From contig NZ_CP116256.1 in the NCBI RefSeq assembly GCF_027947575.1, forward strand, positions 6,448,001-6,512,000: DNA of 64,000 nucleotides, written 5' to 3'. This stretch comes from Streptomyces rubrogriseus (lineage in GTDB: Bacteria > Actinomycetota > Actinomycetes > Streptomycetales > Streptomycetaceae). A program made the position numbers and the translations under genes. The notes below the pieces were generated by a model. It ran no database searches. It was not told the origin of the DNA and was given only the letters and a program-made list of their open reading frames with translations. Positions 34,379 to 43,219 of this stretch are shown in pieces (position 1 is the stretch's first letter; every line of letters starts with the position of its first letter).

Positions 34379-34401
34379 ACTGTAGCGACCGCCACTGACA
34401 G
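34379..34401 (-). promoter_or_regulatory. PafBC-type promoter of the mazG-like gene
   Basis: On the minus strand: CTGTCAGTGGC, six bases, TACAGT. This differs from TTGTCAGTGGC-N6-TAGGGT at one -35 and two -10 positions. The block CACTGAC/GTCAGTG at 34393-34399 and 34411-34417 also forms a dyad in this divergent promoter region. Confidence 0.68.
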
Positions 34402-34444
34402 TGGGCCCTGGTCAGTGCGGGTGCGGGCTGGCAGGATCGCCCCC

Positions 34445-35440
34445 ATGTCCACGCTGCTCTCCCGTATCGGCAGGCGCCGGGCCGTCCAGGGCACGGTCGC
34501 CGGTGCCGTCGTGCTCGGGCTGCTGCTGTGGTGGCTGCTGCCGCTGGGCGAGAAGCCGCCGAGCGGAACGATCACGTTCAGCACCGGAACCCGCGCGGGC
34601 GTCTACCAGAAGTACGGCGAGCTGCTGCGCACCGAGCTGCGCAAGGACATGCCGGGCCTGGACGTGCGGCTGATGACCAGCGCGGGCTCGCAGGAGAACG
34701 TCGAGCGGGTGGCGTCCGGGGAGGCCGACTTCACGATCGCCGCGGCCGACGCGGTCGAGACGTACAAGCTGGCCGGCCGCCCGGGTGCGGAAGGGCTGCG
34801 CGGGGTCACCCGGCTCTACGACGACTACGTGCAGCTCGTCGTGCCGAGCGACTCGGACATCCAGTCGGTGCGGGACCTGCGTGGCAAGCGGGTGGCCATA
34901 GGGCTGCCCAACTCGGGGGTACGGCTGATCGCCACCCGGCTGCTGAAGGCGGTGGGCATCGACCCGGAGACGGACATCACGCCCCGGGCGGACGGGATCG
35001 ACACCGGCCCCGGACGGCTGGGCGACGAGCTGGACGCGTTCTTCTGGTCCGGCGGGGTGCCGACGGACGGCCTCAAGGAGATCGCGGAGAGCTCCGCCTT
35101 CCGGTTCGTGCCGATCGGCGACGACCTGGTGACCAAGCTGCACCGGTCGGGCGGCGCGACCCGCTACTACCGCACCACCAACATGCCGGAGTCGGCCTAC
35201 CCCACGGTCCAGAACGGCGCCGTGGTGCCGACGATGGCGGTGTCCAACCTGCTGGTGACCCGCGCGGACGTCGATCCGCGGCTCACCGAGTGGCTGACCC
35301 GGACCGTGCTCGACAGCCGCGACGGCATCGGTGCGCACGTGCACTCCGCGCAGCTGGTCGACCTGCGCACCGCGATCTACACCGACCCGCTCGAACTGCA
35401 CGAGGGCGCCCGGCGCTACTACCGGTCGGTCAAGCCGTAG
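34445..35440 (+). CDS. TAXI-family solute-binding protein, membrane-anchored
   Basis: 331 residues. The N-terminus (RRRAVQGTVAGAVVLGLLLWWLLPLG) is a membrane segment without a clear cleavage site or lipobox, so the protein is likely anchored. The TAXI domain follows with TFSTGTRAGVYQKYGELL, MTSAGSQENVERVASGEADFTIAAAD and LRGKRVAIGLPNSGVRL. TAXI proteins bind substrates such as glutamate for TRAP transporters, but no TRAP permease gene is in the window. Its 3' end overlaps the gluK-like kinase gene by 22 bases on the opposite strand. Confidence 0.9.
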   Translation: MSTLLSRIGRRRAVQGTVAGAVVLGLLLWWLLPLGEKPPSGTITFSTGTRAGVYQKYGELLRTELRKDMPGLDVRLMTSAGSQENVERVASGEADFTIAAADAVETYKLAGRPGAEGLRGVTRLYDDYVQLVVPSDSDIQSVRDLRGKRVAIGLPNSGVRLIATRLLKAVGIDPETDITPRADGIDTGPGRLGDELDAFFWSGGVPTDGLKEIAESSAFRFVPIGDDLVTKLHRSGGATRYYRTTNMPESAYPTVQNGAVVPTMAVSNLLVTRADVDPRLTEWLTRTVLDSRDGIGAHVHSAQLVDLRTAIYTDPLELHEGARRYYRSVKP

Positions 35441-36864
35441 GCCCGCTCGGGCTCCTTGGGCACCGTGCCGGTCCTGGGCACCGTGACCGTGACCCGAAGT
35501 CCGTGCGGCTCGTGGCGGCCGAAGGAGATCGAGCCGTCGCCCGCCGCGAGCAGCGCCCGGCAGATGGACAGGCCGAGGCCGGAGCCGTTGATGTTCTGGT
35601 GCCGGCCGCTGCGCCAGAAACGGTCGCCCACGCGCGTGAGCTCCTCGTCGGTGAGTCCGGGACCGTTGTCGGTGACGACGACGGTGGCGGCGTCCCCGGT
35701 GGAGGCGACCTCGACCCGGACGCTCTCGCCGGGCGGCGTGAACTTCACCGCGTTGTCGATGACCGCGTCCAGGGCGCTCGACAGGGTCACCGGGTCGGCC
35801 CAGCCCGTGGTCGGCGGGCAGTCGCCGACCAGCCGTACGCCCTTGACGTCGGCCGTCGGTGACCAGGCGGCCACCCGCTCGGCGGCCAACGCGCCGACGT
35901 CGGTGACCTTCAGGTCGGCCTGGCTGTGCTCGGCCAGCGCCAGGTCGAGCAGGTCGTCCAGGACCCGGGCCAGGCGTTTGCCCTCGGTCTGGACGGAGGC
36001 GATCTCCTCGTTGCCCTCGGGCAGTTCGAGGGCGAGCAGTTCGATGCGCAGCAGGAGGGCGGCGAGCGGGTTGCGCAGCTGGTGGGAGGCGTCGGCGACG
36101 AAGGCCCGCTGCTGCTCCAGCACGTCCTCCACGTGGTCGGCCATCTCGTTGAACGACCGGGCCAGGCGTCTGAGCTCCGGCGGTCCCCCGGACGGCGCGA
36201 CCCGGGACTTCAGCCTCCCGGTGGCGATGTCGTGGGTGGTGGCGTCGAGTACCCGTACCGGCCTGAGCACCCAGCCGGTCAGCCGCAGCGCCGCACCGAC
36301 GGCGAGCAGCATCGCGGCGACCTCCCCGGCGCCGATGACGAGCCAGCCGCGCAGGGTGCTCGAACGCATCGAGTCGGTCGGCGACTCGGTGACCACGACC
36401 GCGACCACGTCGCCGTCCCGGATGACCGGCGAGGCCACCACGAGCCGGCCGTCCTGCCAGGGCCACACCTGCTCGGGGTCGTGGCTGCGGCGGCTGAGCA
36501 GCGCCTCGTCGAAGGAGTCGCGGACCTCGCCGGCCTGGGGCAGGAACCAGGTCGTGGGCGCGTTGGCCATCGGGATGTGGTTGCGGTAGAAGACCCCGGC
36601 CTTGATGCCGTAGACCTCGTAGTAGCTGGTCAGCTCGGTCTGCAGGGTCTCCAGGCGCTCGTCCGTGTCCGTCCGGCGTGAGCCGCCCGAGCCGTCCTCC
36701 GTGACGAACTGGGCGAGCGCGGCGAAGCGCGCCGTGTCGTCGATACGGTCGATGACGACCTTCTGCTGCTCCGCGCGGGCGACGCTGACGCCGAGCGGCA
36801 CGCCGAGCGCGAGCAGGACGGCCGCCATCAGGACGATGAGCAGCGGAAGCAGTCGGGTGCCCAC
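35419..36864 (-). CDS. gluK: Sensor histidine kinase of the glutamate two-component system (GluK-like)
   Basis: 481 residues, GTG start 9 bases after the regulator stop. Helix 1 (about 5-25), an extracytoplasmic sensor region (about 32-170), helix 2 (about 175-197), a HAMP linker, the HisKA box with FVADASHQLRNPLAAL, and the ATPase domain (N box DNAVKFTP, DNGPGL, GSGLGLSI) are all visible. It lies next to an OmpR-type regulator and the gluABCD importer. That matches the GluR-GluK system reported in S. coelicolor to sense glutamate and control gluABCD (established knowledge, assignment by context). Confidence 0.92.
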   Translation of the reverse strand: MGTRLLPLLIVLMAAVLLALGVPLGVSVARAEQQKVVIDRIDDTARFAALAQFVTEDGSGGSRRTDTDERLETLQTELTSYYEVYGIKAGVFYRNHIPMANAPTTWFLPQAGEVRDSFDEALLSRRSHDPEQVWPWQDGRLVVASPVIRDGDVVAVVVTESPTDSMRSSTLRGWLVIGAGEVAAMLLAVGAALRLTGWVLRPVRVLDATTHDIATGRLKSRVAPSGGPPELRRLARSFNEMADHVEDVLEQQRAFVADASHQLRNPLAALLLRIELLALELPEGNEEIASVQTEGKRLARVLDDLLDLALAEHSQADLKVTDVGALAAERVAAWSPTADVKGVRLVGDCPPTTGWADPVTLSSALDAVIDNAVKFTPPGESVRVEVASTGDAATVVVTDNGPGLTDEELTRVGDRFWRSGRHQNINGSGLGLSICRALLAAGDGSISFGRHEPHGLRVTVTVPRTGTVPKEPERAYGLTDR

Positions 36865-36873
36865 GCGGACCCG

Positions 36874-37560
36874 CTAGGCGGTGGGGGCGACGAGGCGGTA
36901 GCCGACGCCGCGTACGGTCTCGATCAGCGCGGGCATGTGCAGCTTGGAGCGCAGGGACGCGACGTGCACCTCCAGGGTGCGCCCGGTCCCCTCCCAGCTG
37001 GTGCGCCACACCTCGCTGATGATCTGCTCACGGCGGAAGACCACACCGGGGCGCTGGGCGAGCAGGGCGAGCAGATCGAACTCCTTGCGGGTGAGTTGGA
37101 CGACCGAACCGTCCACGCTCACCTGGCGTGTCGGCAGCTCGATGCGCACCGCGCCGAGGCGGACCACGGTCTCGGTGCTGCCGGTGGCGTCCTCATGGGC
37201 GGTGCGCCGGCTGACGGCGTGGATCCGGGCGAGCAGTTCCCCCGTGTCGTACGGCTTGACCACGTAGTCGTCGGCGCCGAGGTTGAGGCCGTGGATGCGG
37301 GAGCGCACGTCGGAGCGCGCGGTGACCATGATGACCGGGGTGCTGGTGCGCTTGCGGATCTTTCCGCAGACCTCGTAGCCGTCCTGGTCGGGCAGGCCCA
37401 GGTCGAGCAGGACGACACCGAAGCCGTCGACCTCGGGGACGAGCGCCTGGAGCGCCTCCTCGCCGCTGCGCGCGTGGGTGACGTCGAAGCCGTGCCGTGC
37501 CAGGATCGCGGACAGGGCGGCGGCCACGTGGTTGTCGTCCTCGACGAGCAGCAGTCTCAT
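36874..37560 (-). CDS. gluR: OmpR-family response regulator (GluR-like)
   Basis: 228 residues from the ATG at 37560 with AAGGGAG in front. The receiver domain starts MRLLLVEDDNHVA, with Asp in VVLLDLGLPD and Lys in YVVKPYD. The winged-helix domain has LTRKEFDLLALLAQRPG, SEVWRTSWEGTGRTLEVHV and TVRGVGYRL. It is divergent from gluA. Tandem GCTCAGAT repeats one helical turn apart in the intergenic region are fitting binding sites. It would activate the glutamate importer when the kinase senses glutamate. Confidence 0.93.
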   Translation of the reverse strand: MRLLLVEDDNHVAAALSAILARHGFDVTHARSGEEALQALVPEVDGFGVVLLDLGLPDQDGYEVCGKIRKRTSTPVIMVTARSDVRSRIHGLNLGADDYVVKPYDTGELLARIHAVSRRTAHEDATGSTETVVRLGAVRIELPTRQVSVDGSVVQLTRKEFDLLALLAQRPGVVFRREQIISEVWRTSWEGTGRTLEVHVASLRSKLHMPALIETVRGVGYRLVAPTA

Positions 37561-37753
37561 CCGGGCTCCCTTCGGTTCATCGGCCGTACGCTCGGGGCGG
37601 GTAGAAATCGGGACGGGCTCATGGACGGGCACGCGCGCGTGCGTCCTGTGCAGTGACGCCGATGGAGGGGGACGGCGTCAAGAGGCTTCCGGTTGCGGCC
37701 GCTCGAAGTTATCCGGCCGATATGCGCCCAGCTCACAAGTGCTACGACTCGTG

Positions 37754-37795
37754 TCCGATTGCTATCGGATCGTGATGCTCAGATCTCGCTCAGAT
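37754..37795. promoter_or_regulatory. Candidate operators in the gluR-gluA intergenic region
   Basis: Two direct repeats GCTCAGAT at 37777-37784 and 37788-37795 are 11 bases apart start to start, the usual layout for OmpR-type dimers. Just upstream is a dyad TCCGAT-TGCT-ATCGGA at 37754-37769. The 302-base gap from 37561 to 37862 holds no gene. Confidence 0.6.
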
Positions 37796-37862
37796 GTAGA
37801 GACGCGACGTGTCCCGGGTCACTACTGTCCTGCGAAACCCAGGAGGACGGAGCCCGAGAGCG

Positions 37863-38639
37863 ATGACCGAAGTATCGGTGGCCAAGGAAGACAAGGCTGC
37901 GACCGGCGAACTGGTCGTCCTGAAGAGTGTCAACAAGCACTTCGGCGCGTTGCACGTGCTCCAGGACATCGACCTGACGATTCAGCGCGGCGAGGTCGTC
38001 GTGGTCATCGGACCCTCCGGGTCCGGAAAGTCCACCCTGTGCCGCACCATCAACCGGCTGGAGACCATCGACGACGGTTCGATCACGATCGACGGCAAGC
38101 CGCTGCCCGCCGAGGGCAAGGAGCTGGCCAGGCTGCGGGCCGACGTCGGCATGGTCTTCCAGTCGTTCAACCTCTTCGCGCACAAGACGGTGCTCGAGAA
38201 CGTGACCCTGGGCCAGGTCAAGGTCCGCAAGGTCGACGCCAAGAAGGCCGAGGAGAAGGCCCGCGCGCTGCTCGACCGGGTCGGCGTGGGCGCCCAGGCT
38301 GACAAGTACCCCGCGCAGCTCTCCGGCGGCCAGCAGCAGCGTGTCGCCATCGCGCGTGCGCTGGCCATGGACCCGAAGGTCATGCTCTTCGACGAGCCGA
38401 CGTCGGCCCTCGACCCGGAGATGATCAACGAGGTCCTCGAGGTCATGAAGCAGCTCGCCGAGGACGGGATGACCATGATCGTGGTCACCCACGAGATGGG
38501 CTTCGCCCGCTCGGCCGCCAACCGCGTGGTGTTCATGGCGGACGGCCGCATCGTCGAAGAGGCCACGCCGGACCAGTTCTTCAGCAATCCGCGCAGCGAC
38601 CGTGCCAAGGACTTCCTGTCGAAGATCCTGCACCACTGA
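37863..38639 (+). CDS. gluA: Glutamate ABC transporter ATP-binding protein
   Basis: 258 residues from ATG at 37863; an upstream in-frame start at 37809 would add 18 residues. Walker [11 protein letters not shown]-loop VFQSFNLF, signature LSGGQQQR, Walker [12 protein letters not shown] and the switch His in VTHEMG are all intact. It drives glutamate uptake in the PAAT family with GluBCD. The first 18 residues ([15 protein letters not shown]) are a short polar leader. It is the first gene of the operon. Confidence 0.95.
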   Translation: MTEVSVAKEDKAATGELVVLKSVNKHFGALHVLQDIDLTIQRGEVVVVIGPSGSGKSTLCRTINRLETIDDGSITIDGKPLPAEGKELARLRADVGMVFQSFNLFAHKTVLENVTLGQVKVRKVDAKKAEEKARALLDRVGVGAQADKYPAQLSGGQQQRVAIARALAMDPKVMLFDEPTSALDPEMINEVLEVMKQLAEDGMTMIVVTHEMGFARSAANRVVFMADGRIVEEATPDQFFSNPRSDRAKDFLSKILHH

Positions 38640-38654
38640 GATTTCGGAGCGGTT

Positions 38655-38671
38655 CCGGCGCCCCGCGCCGG
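38655..38671 (+). promoter_or_regulatory. Hairpin in the gluA-gluB gap
   Basis: CCGGCGC-CCC-GCGCCGG is a perfect 7-base stem 16 bases after the gluA stop. It may protect the mRNA end or reduce read-through, giving unequal amounts of ATPase and binding protein. Confidence 0.5.
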
Positions 38672-38703
38672 CCGCACCGGCGGCCCGTTCCCGGGAGCCG
38701 CAC

Positions 38704-38744
38704 CTGATCGCCTGATCCTCTGATCGTCCGATCGCAGCTCGATC
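38704..38744 (+). repeat. GATC repeated every 8 bases before gluB
   Basis: CTGATC occurs at 38704, 38712 and 38720, CCGATC at 38728 and TCGATC at 38739. GATC is thus spaced 8, 8, 8 and 11 bases apart. This lies directly before the gluB ribosome site in the 125-base gap. Confidence 0.85.
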
Positions 38745-38764
38745 ACAGCCAAAGGATGTCCACC

Positions 38765-39601
38765 ATGAAGCTTCGCAAGGTCTCCGCCGCCTCGGCCGCC
38801 GTGCTCGCCCTCGCCCTGACCGCCACCGCCTGTGGCGGCGACGACAAGGACAGCGGCTCCTCCGGTGGTGACGGCAAGAAGATCACCATCGGTATCAAGT
38901 TCGACCAGCCCGGCCTCGGCCAGAAGACCCCGGACGGCTACGCGGGCTTCGACGTGGACGTCGCCACGTACGTCGCCAAGAAGCTCGGCTACACCGAGGA
39001 CCAGATCGAGTGGAAGGAGTCGAAGAGCGCCGACCGCGAGACCATGCTGCAGCGCGGTGACGTCGACTTCATCGCCGCCACGTACTCGATCACTCCCGAG
39101 CGCTCGGAGAAGGTCGACTTCGCCGGCCCGTACCTGCTGGCCCACCAGGACGTGCTGATCCGTGCCGACGACGACAAGATCAAGTCGCCGGAGGACCTGA
39201 ACGACGCGAAGCTCTGCTCCGTCACCGGCTCGACCTCGGCGCAGAACATCAAGGACAAGCTGGCCCCCAAGGCCCAGCTGCAGCCGTACCCGACGTACTC
39301 GGCCTGCCTGCCCGGCCTGCAGAACGGTGCCATCGACGCGCTCACCACGGACGACTCGATCCTCGCGGGTTACGCCTCCCAGTCGCAGTTCAAGGGCAAG
39401 TTCAAGCTCGGCGGCTTCAAGCTGACGAACGAGAACTACGGCATCGGCGTCAAGAAGGGCAGCGACCTCAAGAACAAGATCAACGACGCGCTCGAGGCCA
39501 TGGTCGCCGACGGTGCCTGGGACAAGGCCGTCAAGGACAACTTCGGCCCGGCCAACTACAAGAACGAGCCGGCGCCGAAGATCGGCGACATCAAGAGCTG
39601 A
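38765..39601 (+). CDS. gluB: Glutamate-binding lipoprotein of ABC importer
   Basis: 278 residues. The ATG at 38765 has AAAGGA at good spacing; an ATG at 38756 overlaps that site and is rejected. The lipobox-type TATAC-GG near residue 24 is followed by a Gly/Ser/Asp linker. The periplasmic amino-acid-binding fold then shows GIKFDQPG, GFDVDVATYVAKKLGY, SKSADRETMLQRGDVDFIAATYSI and SVTGSTSAQNI. It captures extracellular glutamate for GluCD. Confidence 0.95.
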   Translation: MKLRKVSAASAAVLALALTATACGGDDKDSGSSGGDGKKITIGIKFDQPGLGQKTPDGYAGFDVDVATYVAKKLGYTEDQIEWKESKSADRETMLQRGDVDFIAATYSITPERSEKVDFAGPYLLAHQDVLIRADDDKIKSPEDLNDAKLCSVTGSTSAQNIKDKLAPKAQLQPYPTYSACLPGLQNGAIDALTTDDSILAGYASQSQFKGKFKLGGFKLTNENYGIGVKKGSDLKNKINDALEAMVADGAWDKAVKDNFGPANYKNEPAPKIGDIKS

Positions 39602-39685
39602 GGCCGGGCCTGACAGGGTGCGCCGCCCCACGGCAGGGGCGGCGCACCGGGGCGGGCATCCCTACACGCGGAAGCGCGGGAGATC

Positions 39686-40354
39686 GTGTTCGACTTTCTT
39701 CAGGATTACGACCTGGCGGGAGCCATCTGGACGACAGTGCAGCTCGCTGTGCTCTCGGCCGTCGGCTCCCTGATCTGGGGCACCCTACTGGCCGCCATGC
39801 GGGTCGGCCCGGTGCCGTTGATGCGCGGTTTCGGAACCGCGTACGTGAACATCGTGCGGAACATCCCGCTGACCGTGATCATCCTGTTCGCGTCGCTGGG
39901 ACTGAACCAGACGCTGGGGGTCACCCTCGGCGGCGGGAATGACTTCGAGACGATCAACTTCCGGCTCGCCGTCCTGGGCCTGATCCTCTACACGTCGTCG
40001 TTCGTGTGCGAGGCACTGCGCTCCGGCATCAACACGGTGCCGGTCGGCCAGGCGGAGGCGGCCCGTGCCCTGGGGCTGAGCTTCGGCCAGGTGCTCCGGC
40101 TGGTGGTTCTGCCGCAGGCGTTCCGCTCGTCCGTGGTCCCGCTGGCGAACGTGCTGATCGCGCTGATCAAGAACACCACGGTGGCCGCCGCCATCGGCGT
40201 GGCGGAGACGGCGCTGCTGATGAAGGAGATGATCGAGAACGAGGCGCAGCTGCTGCTCATCTCCGCGGTCATCGCTCTCGTGTTCGTGGTGTTGACGCTG
40301 CCGACCGGCCTGATCCTCGGCTGGGTGGGCAAGAAGGTGGCGGTGAAGCGATGA
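39686..40354 (+). CDS. gluC: Glutamate ABC transporter permease
   Basis: 222 residues, GTG start with GGGAG upstream. Five or so membrane helices and the EAA loop (GQAEAARALGLSFGQVLRLVVLPQA) that docks on GluA are visible. It pairs with GluD to form the membrane channel. The stop overlaps the gluD ATG. Confidence 0.95.
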   Translation: MFDFLQDYDLAGAIWTTVQLAVLSAVGSLIWGTLLAAMRVGPVPLMRGFGTAYVNIVRNIPLTVIILFASLGLNQTLGVTLGGGNDFETINFRLAVLGLILYTSSFVCEALRSGINTVPVGQAEAARALGLSFGQVLRLVVLPQAFRSSVVPLANVLIALIKNTTVAAAIGVAETALLMKEMIENEAQLLLISAVIALVFVVLTLPTGLILGWVGKKVAVKR

Positions 40355-41238
40355 GCTCGGTCCTCTATGACGCCCAGGGCCCCCGTGCCAAGCGTCGCAA
40401 CGTCCTCTTCACGGTCGTCTTCGTGGTCGCCGTCGCCGCCCTGCTGTGGTGGGTCTTCAGCACCCTCGACGACAAGGGTCAGCTGGAGTGGGCCCTGTGG
40501 AAGCCGTTCTTCACCGGCACCGAGGCCTGGTCGACGTACATCTGGCCGGGTCTGCAGAACACCCTGAAAGCCGCGGCTCTCGCGGTGGTCATCGCCCTGC
40601 CGCTCGGCGCCGCACTGGGCATCGCCCGGCTCTCCGACCACAAGTGGGTCCGGGTACCGGCCGCGATCGTGGTCGAGTTCTTCCGGTCCATCCCCGTGCT
40701 GGTCCTGATGATCTTCGGTCTCGCGCTCTTCGCGGAGTACACGAACGTCAGCTCGGACGACCGTCCGCTGTACGCCGTCGTCACCGGTCTGGTGCTGTAC
40801 AACGCATCCGTCCTCGCCGAGATCGTCCGGTCCGGCATCCTCGCCCTCCCCAAGGGCCAGGCCGAGGGTGCGATGGCGATCGGGCTGCGCAAGGGCCAGG
40901 TCATGCGGCTGATCCTGCTCCCGCAGGCGGTCACCGCGATGCTGCCGGCCATCGTCAGCCAGCTGGTCGTGATCCTCAAGGACACCGCGCTCGGCGGCGC
41001 CATCCTCACGTTCCCCGAGCTGCTCGCCTCGGCCAACACCATGAGCGGCTACTACGGCGCCAACGTGATCGCCAGCTACACCGTGGTCGCGGTGATCTAC
41101 ATCGCGCTCAACTTCGCCCTCACCACCTTCGCGAGCTGGCTGGAGCGCCGGCTGCGGCGGGCGAAGAAGTCGACCGGTGCGGTGCTCAGCGCGGACGACG
41201 TGGAGACCGCCGACGCCGGAACGGTCGGCAAGCTCTAG
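40351..41238 (+). CDS. gluD: Glutamate ABC transporter permease
   Basis: 295 residues; the ATG overlaps the gluC stop (ATGA). The N-terminal first helix (VLFTVVFVVAVAALLWWVF) precedes a conserved GLQNTLKAAALAVVIALPLG region and the EAA loop GQAEGAMAIGLRKGQVMRLILLPQA. It is longer than GluC, with a polar C-terminal tail. It is the second half of the permease dimer and the last gene of the operon, followed by a strong terminator. Confidence 0.95.
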   Translation: MSSVLYDAQGPRAKRRNVLFTVVFVVAVAALLWWVFSTLDDKGQLEWALWKPFFTGTEAWSTYIWPGLQNTLKAAALAVVIALPLGAALGIARLSDHKWVRVPAAIVVEFFRSIPVLVLMIFGLALFAEYTNVSSDDRPLYAVVTGLVLYNASVLAEIVRSGILALPKGQAEGAMAIGLRKGQVMRLILLPQAVTAMLPAIVSQLVVILKDTALGGAILTFPELLASANTMSGYYGANVIASYTVVAVIYIALNFALTTFASWLERRLRRAKKSTGAVLSADDVETADAGTVGKL

Positions 41239-41271
41239 CACACCTGACACTCGGTCATCTCGTATGACCAT

Positions 41272-41309
41272 CGACGGAGGCCGTGGCATGATCGCCACGG
41301 CCTCCGTCG
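41272..41309 (+). terminator. Terminator of gluABCD
   Basis: Perfect 16-base arms (41272-41287 and 41294-41309) around a six-base ATGATC loop lie 34 bases after the gluD stop. Confidence 0.9.
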
Positions 41310-41423
41310 CTTGACGCAAGCAGCGGCAATAGGTTGCATACGTTCTGTGACCGTGCACCCTGCTCAAATGTCCTGTTCACCCACGTCCCCCGGGACACCG
41401 CCACGGGCAGGGGGCGCCGCACC

Positions 41424-43049
41424 GTGGACCCGGTGATCATCACCGGAGCGGGGCCCGTCGGGCTCACGCTCGCCCTGGCGTTGGCGCGGCAGGAGGTGCC
41501 CTGCGTCGTCCTCGACGAGGGACCCGGCAAGGACGAACCGCGCCCCGCGCGCACCGTCGTCCTGCGCGAGGAGGCCGTCGCGCTCGTCGAGCGGCTGACC
41601 GGCGCACCGCTGACGGGGCTGGGTTCGCGTTGGGCCGGATGGCGGTCGATGCGGCGCAAGCAGGTGACGCGCGAGGTCGTGTTCGGCGACGCCGACCCGG
41701 CCCCCCTGCACATCGCCCAGCACGAGCTGGCCGGGGTCCTGCGCACGGCGCTCGCCCGCGAGCGGCTGGTCAGGATCGCCGTGGACAGCCGACTGGACGG
41801 CATCGAGCAGGAGAAGTCCGGCGTCACGGCCCACACCCGCGGTCCCGCCGGCACGTGGTGGCGCGGCAGTTACCTGGTCGGCTGCGACGGCCCGCGCTCC
41901 ACCGTCCGCAAGCTCCAGGACATCCGCTTCCCCGGCCGTACGGCGGTGGAACGATACGCCGTCGCCGCACTGCGCACCGAACTCCCGTGGCCCGAAGAGG
42001 CGCTGCTCCACCGCATGCCGCCGTGGCGGACGACCGGGCCCTCGACCGGCGAGGTGGTCGGCCGCCCGCTGCCGGACGGCGTGTGGCGCCTGGACTGGCT
42101 GCTGCCGCCCGGCAAGGACCTGGTCACGCCCGAACTGCTGGTGAACCGGGTCCGCGAGACCCTCGCCGGATGGGCGGCCGACGGTTCGACCCCGGCATAC
42201 GAACTCCTCGACACCGGCGTCCACACGGTCCACCACCGCCTCGCCCGACGCTGGCGGGTGGGCCGGGTGCTGCTGGCCGGGGACGCGGCGCATCTGCTGG
42301 GCGCGCTGGGCACGCAGGGCCTGGAGGAGGGGCTCCTGGACGCCGACAACCTCGCCTGGAAACTGGCCCTGGCCTGGCACCACGGGCCACGCGAGGCGCT
42401 GCTCGACAGCTACCAGCAGGAACGTCGGGCGGCGATCTCCGCGCGGCTGCGCGCCGCCGACCAGTTGCTTCCGCTGGTGCGCGGCGGCGGTGGACTGCGC
42501 TCCTACGTGCCCGGCTCCGCCCGCGGCAACGACGCGCTGCTGACGGACGGTCACCTCGGCCGCGGCACGCTGGGCGCGCAGGGAACGTACGCCGACTCGC
42601 CGCTCGCGCCCGAGGACCTCGGCGGGGAGGTGTCCGTGGGCACACCGCCGGGGACACCCGTGACCGACGTGCGGGTGACGGCGGAGGACGGCACTTTCGT
42701 ACGGCTGCGCGACCGGCTGGGGCGCGGGGCGCTGCTGGTGGTACTGATCGCGCCGGGCACCGGGGTGTGGGACCGCAAGCACTGGGTGACGGCCGGGATC
42801 ATGCCCCGGCTGGCGGCGGCGGTGACGGCGCTGCCCCACCACGCCGAGCTGCTGGTCGCCGAGAGCTACCCGGGTGCCGCGGCCCACACGGTGCTGCTCG
42901 TGCGGCCCGACGGCCACCTGGTCACGGCGCTGAACGGGGTGCGCCCCGCCGACCTCTACGCGGCTGCCGAGAGCGCGCTGGGCGGGGCGACGGCCAGGGC
43001 GGCGACCGAGGCCGCGGAGGGGGCGGGGGCCGCGGCGGGTTCACGTTGA
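41424..43049 (+). CDS. FAD-dependent aromatic-ring monooxygenase family protein
   Basis: 541 residues from GTG at 41424, where the dinucleotide-binding fold begins (PVIITGAGPVGLTLALALAR). An ATG at 41334 would add an unlikely leader. The second signature DG is in LVGCDGPRSTVRK, and GD with the ribityl-binding region is in VLLAGDAAHLLGALGTQGLEEGLLDADNLAWKL. The C-terminal 130 residues are the thioredoxin-like tail of phenol-hydroxylase-type enzymes. It hydroxylates an unknown aromatic or polyketide-like substrate using NAD(P)H. The last 20 residues are Ala/Gly-rich. It has no biosynthetic neighbours. Confidence 0.87.
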   Translation: MDPVIITGAGPVGLTLALALARQEVPCVVLDEGPGKDEPRPARTVVLREEAVALVERLTGAPLTGLGSRWAGWRSMRRKQVTREVVFGDADPAPLHIAQHELAGVLRTALARERLVRIAVDSRLDGIEQEKSGVTAHTRGPAGTWWRGSYLVGCDGPRSTVRKLQDIRFPGRTAVERYAVAALRTELPWPEEALLHRMPPWRTTGPSTGEVVGRPLPDGVWRLDWLLPPGKDLVTPELLVNRVRETLAGWAADGSTPAYELLDTGVHTVHHRLARRWRVGRVLLAGDAAHLLGALGTQGLEEGLLDADNLAWKLALAWHHGPREALLDSYQQERRAAISARLRAADQLLPLVRGGGGLRSYVPGSARGNDALLTDGHLGRGTLGAQGTYADSPLAPEDLGGEVSVGTPPGTPVTDVRVTAEDGTFVRLRDRLGRGALLVVLIAPGTGVWDRKHWVTAGIMPRLAAAVTALPHHAELLVAESYPGAAAHTVLLVRPDGHLVTALNGVRPADLYAAAESALGGATARAATEAAEGAGAAAGSR

Positions 43050-43183
43050 GCGGGCGCGTCCAAGGGGCGCGTCGAACGGTCGCGTCTGGCCGTCGCGTCT
43101 GGCCGTCGCGCCGGCCGGGTGCCGGTCCCGCCGCCCGTCCGGACACCCGGGGGCGCGGTCGCTGTCCGCATGGTGACGCTGAG

Positions 43184-43212
43184 TTGACCGGCCCGCACCG
43201 TCATGGTCTACT
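43184..43212 (+). promoter_or_regulatory. Promoter of the cysteine leader transcript
   Basis: TTGACC at 43184-43189 and TCTACT at 43207-43212 are 17 bases apart. A start seven to eight bases further on would fall at the GTG at 43220, giving a leaderless small ORF. Confidence 0.55.
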
Positions 43213-43219
43213 CCGGATC

